This document shows, piece after piece, positions 61,001 through 64,000 of a DNA stretch of 64,000 bases. The number at the start of each line of letters is the position of its first letter. Position 1 is the first letter of the stretch. A program made the translations under genes and the position numbers. Origin of the DNA: Lepidurus packardi (lineage: Eukaryota > Arthropoda > Branchiopoda > Notostraca > Triopsidae); contig JAKZAN010000002.1 in assembly GCA_023053545.1 (NCBI GenBank), forward strand, positions 8,056,790 through 8,120,789. Reading direction: 5' to 3'. The notes under the pieces are model-generated. The model was not told the origin of the DNA, ran no database searches, and saw only the letters and a list, made by a program, of their open reading frames with translations.

Positions 61001-62622
61001 AAGTCGGATTTTTCAGGAGATTCCTCCGGGTACCGACCCGATTTGAGTGCGTTAATGAGTCGCTGTTCTTCCTGATCCACTTGCGAGGCGGCGCTGTTTA
61101 CAGCGGCCGTTGAAGTGTACGTTTTGGTCGCTACCTTGATAGGTGACGGCTCTTCGAGTAGTTTAACTCCGTCTACAGACTTTCTGGGTGAGAACGTCGG
61201 CGGGTGTTCTACGAGACCTTTTTCAAGCGGCCAGGTTCCTATTCCTGGAGCCTTGTCTTGCGAATCTACTTGTTTGGCAAACCTGGCAGCGCGTAGTTTG
61301 ACAGTGTCCCCCGTCAGCGGGTCCTCCAAACGAGGGTTTTTATGACGCGCGTAATGTACTGCTGACTGAAACGTAGGTGACGGCGGAGTCACCATGGCGG
61401 TGGTGCCAGCTTCTTCCTCGCGAACTGCAGCCGTCGTAGGGTTAAGGGAATTGTTTTTATCGGTAGTTTCTTGGTTAGCGAATGGGCTCATTGGTGATTT
61501 ATTGGCTGCTTCGGGAACTCTAGGTGCTTTAGGATCGAGTTTTCTATTCATAGACGGTGGGGATGGTGCACTGACGGTTGAACTGGACGGAGAAACAGAG
61601 CGCACAGATCGGGCAGGTGAATTCCGCTGCCGGGCTAATCGGGCTTTGTCTTCTTGCACAAAATTATTCACTAATACTTCCAGGTTAACTTCCAAGGACG
61701 GCGACGCCAAAAGATCCACCGGGGACAGCTTCGACGGCGGCTGACTGGCCCCACTTTGAGCTTTCGCGACTTTAGGACTAGGCTCCGCTGCTGCGACAGC
61801 TGTCTTGCTCGACGCTACACTAGGGGCCAAACCCGGAGACGTTAGCGAAGTTATGGGACTATTGGGCACGTTGGGTAGTGCACTGGCAGGCGATCGCCCG
61901 CTTAATACTGTGTTATGGTAGTGCAAAAGCTCCACCGGACTAAGCCCTTTGGCTTTCCACGTTTGGTAAATGACTTCGGCATGGTCCGAAATCTGCTGGG
62001 CGATCGCCTGAATGTCTTGTTCTTTGGAGGAGCCAGGTAGCATAATCTTCTGGAAGACTTCATTAGGATCCACAGGCATATCGGAAGAGGCTACTGGATC
62101 ATTCAAAGCGGAAACGGAGGAAATGGAGGGAACAGAGGTGGCTAAGGGCGGTACAACACTGCCAACGGCAATCAGATCAGGGTGATGGTTCAAGAGGTAG
62201 CCGGCAGTGTGCGGATCGAGTTCAGCTTCACTGTCAAAGACCACTTCGACGGCGTCTGGCGTAGCGGCAGGTACGATTTTTACCGGAATAGCATAGCCGA
62301 AGTGAGCTGTTTTGCAGTCCACCACTTGCTGACGTCCTTCGTGTACCAAACACGCATTCAGGTTAGGGTAATGTATGACACGGGTGGGACTAGAGTCCAC
62401 CACACAGCTCTGGTATGGGTGCAGGGATGAAGCTATAAAAATACAAGGAACACTTTTTAAGCCAGACTTGTCATTGCCTTTCAGGCTCTCTTTATCAGGC
62501 TTATGGCAACTATCACGTCGAGCAATATTGGTCAGGTTATCTGCAGGCAACGAGGTGCCCTTGCTGGGTTGCAAATAGCACGCTGTTGTCGTATTGCCTA
62601 AACCGCGTTGAACAACAGACAT
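52097..62622 (-). CDS. PPP2R3A: PP2A regulatory subunit B'' (PPP2R3, PR130-like long form)
   Basis: Calcium-binding B'' subunit that directs PP2A to substrates. The first coding exon, 60019-62622, holds 868 codons from the first ATG (MSVVQRGLG); it is Ser/Pro-rich with a seven-Gln run near 60255 and ends SDIQIKAQ. A 5036-bp intron follows, then 54982 onward: NYSNTDKENRPLF, FHFPFGRPILAGGDAG, VCGVPLYWKVPLFLAAGGEK, DDFIPLLQDVVESHPGLTFL, FHSRYIHTVI, EEEEDINQITDYFSYEHFYV, EF-hand 1 DRDHDLFIDRKD, SSRIVDRIFSGAVTRG, EF-hand 2 DFDGDGYLSMYE, YFYEEQLQRMETLGIE, NLDKFLDHEQRDPFACQ, SDWDRYAAEEYELLVAEE. It ends HIPLSSR, stop 52097-52099. Both EF-hands keep their acidic ligands. The frame stays open to an acceptor-like TTTTTAG near 62762, so more N-terminal exons may exist. 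The tail and EF region match human PR130/PR72 closely; which human paralogue is nearest is less sure. Confidence 0.93.
54983..60018 (-). other. 5-kb intron of PPP2R3, possible internal promoter
   Basis: By far the longest intron in the window. It contains no recognisable gene or transposon. A GC-richer block at about 55900-56250 ends, on the minus strand, in a good splice donor (CGCAAAAG then GTAAGCGC near 56110). That would suit an alternative first exon for a short PR72-like isoform, as in vertebrates; no in-frame ATG was found there, so this is only a possibility. Open frames on either strand within the intron are short and unrelated to known proteins. Confidence 0.4.
57711..57746. repeat. 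perfect 11-bp inverted repeat with two TTCTAGAA heat-shock-type units
   Basis: CCATTCTAGAA and TTCTAGAATGG are exact reverse complements around a 14-base loop. Each arm contains TTCTAGAA, the inverted nTTCnnGAAn unit bound by heat-shock factor. It lies within the long PPP2R3 intron. It could be a hairpin, a regulatory site or chance. Confidence 0.4.
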
Positions 62623-64000
62623 TGGAAAATGAACCCCTGTCGTCGGGGCTGCTTTGCACGTCTTTTCAAATCTTAAAAACCCCGCCCATTCTCTGTTAAT
62701 TTGTGTACTGCTTCCCTGGCTTCCTTTGCGAACACAACCCGCTAAGGTTTTTCTGCTGCTAAAAATAGCCAATACTTCTATTTCTATTAAAATGGCATTA
62801 GCGAGGTTATCCTGCCAATCACAACACTAAGCTCCAAACAACACTGAATCACTCAGCCAAGAAAACTAGTAAAAAGCAGTGACGAAAACAAAGACCAACG
62901 GCTAAAAAGATTGTAGGTTGAAGAGAAAGATGTAGGTTTCAGAGTTGAAACGCACACAGACGTGAAGGTTCTGTCGTTTGCTCGCTTACATCCTCATGCG
63001 ACTGTGCTCTAGGATCGACATCGTTACTGCCCAGTGGCAGCAGCTTTTGGCATGCACATTTCAATCCGAGTTGTCCTCGACTCCGATGCATTTATTTCAG
63101 TATTAAACAAGACCCACCAACGCGAAAACCAAACTACGATAGAGCTGGCGACTACGTACCCACTCCACACAACGTTGCCTCCTACTATACCAATGTTTAA
63201 CAAATACGTCAATCGAGATACCTCAACTTTTAAAGTTAAAACGTCACGAAAAAGGGGTAAATAACAATATCTTGCCCCAAACACAGTCCCGAGCTTTCGC
63301 TGACTAGAAATCTGCGCCTTTACTAGCTCCCAAATATGCATCTTTCCGGAAATTCTAATTATATCCCAGGGTTCTCTCAGAGTATGCCATACTTGGCCAG
63401 GACCAAGCGTCTCCCGATTTTTGGCCACCGCCATACCAAAACGCTCCAATGGGCGTCTACCGGTGCTCGACGTCAGCACACTCATTTCACTGGAAAGTTT
63501 ACATCGCGTTGACTTTAACCCAACTTTTTGTGCTCAAGATTCTACAGTTCAAGTTAAGAAAGTCACGCAATTCGAATACAATACGATAACCAATAATGCA
63601 TGCAACTACAGATATACGCATGTTTTTTGTTTGTTTTTTTGCCCCGAGTACACATGGGCCAAACAAGATGGGTACGAAAAGGTCATTGAACGGTACTCAT
63701 TCGCTAATTAGTTCGCCAGCGTGCAGTGCCTTAAATGTAATGTTCATGGCATAAAAAGAAGACAGAACATAAAATGTCAAATGAGTTGTGCTCACTGAAA
63801 AGAAATGAAAAGAAAAGAAAAGAAGAAAAACTTGGCAACACAGCACATGCTCAGAGAATCAGCAACATTAATTCCTTGCTTTAGTTTGCTTGAGATTATT
63901 TGGGACCAAAAGAGTACTAGAACAGACCCACGTAAGCTTTACACCTTTATAGTCCTAAAAATGATAAGCCAGGAATGCTTTGAATTCTTTTCCTCTTGAG
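62623..64000. other. upstream region of PPP2R3, no supported gene
   Basis: Contains the continuation of the PPP2R3 frame to about 62761 and presumed promoter sequence. Minus-strand 63024-63485 is open for 153 codons, starting MSVLTSSTGRRPLERF, and plus-strand 63421-63711 for 96 codons. They overlap and neither has a recognisable domain. The minus one could be an upstream PPP2R3 exon or chance. A purine run of GAAAAGAAAAG units lies at 63795-63825. Confidence 0.4.

Noticed and set aside
63024-63485. 153-codon open frame upstream of PPP2R3
   Set aside because: No recognisable domain, no splice link to the PPP2R3 frame that I could verify, and an overlapping frame on the other strand.

Overview
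The window is animal nuclear DNA with compact genes. Most introns are about 50-100 bp, and exons can be joined by eye through GT..AG sites that keep the reading frame. The gene content suggests an arthropod, most likely a branchiopod crustacean of the Daphnia type: a group-7-mite-allergen-like secreted protein, MSL2, a TATA-plus-TCAGT core promoter, and a secreted von Willebrand A-like family that I know only vaguely from arthropods. The species is an inference; no marker gene fixes it.

Layout from left to right. 0.4-1.1 kb (-): first three exons of an SLC38A11-like amino acid transporter. 1.7-3.5 kb (-): gamma-tubulin, head to head with Greatwall/MASTL kinase at 4.0-7.6 kb (+). The largest Greatwall intron holds a Tigger/pogo DNA transposon that carries a second, palindromic element. 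8.2-12.6 kb (-): Integrator subunit 4. 12.6-17.6 kb is gene-poor: a weak three-exon candidate gene behind a good core promoter, two tandem repeats and a tRNA-derived SINE. 17.6-23.6 kb (-): a POGZ/ZNF280-family zinc-finger protein that contains an ISXO2-like (IS1595/Merlin-type) transposase-derived domain and carries a pogo remnant in one intron. 25.1-26.4 kb (+): MSL2, intronless. 26.5-32.2 kb (-): tripeptidyl peptidase II. 33.8-37.6 and 38.5-42.0 kb (-): two tandem paralogues of an uncharacterised secreted, probably GPI-anchored VWA-like family. 42.8-43.9 kb (-): group-7-allergen-like protein. 44.5-46.2 kb (+): ASCC1. 46.3-48.9 kb (-): PPM1L-like phosphatase. 49.6-49.9 kb: a small inverted-repeat element. 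50.1-51.7 kb (+): mannose-6-phosphate isomerase. 52.1-62.6 kb (-): PP2A regulatory subunit B'' (PPP2R3, long PR130-like form) with a 5-kb intron.

Most genes are unrelated housekeeping genes. Some links are worth noting. Gamma-tubulin and Greatwall, both mitotic, share one 560-bp divergent promoter region. POGZ-like and MSL2, both chromatin proteins, are also divergent neighbours. The two VWA-like genes are a local duplication, one of which has gained an acidic segment and a furin-type site. The most novel items are the POGZ-like protein with its transposase-derived domain and the VWA-like pair.
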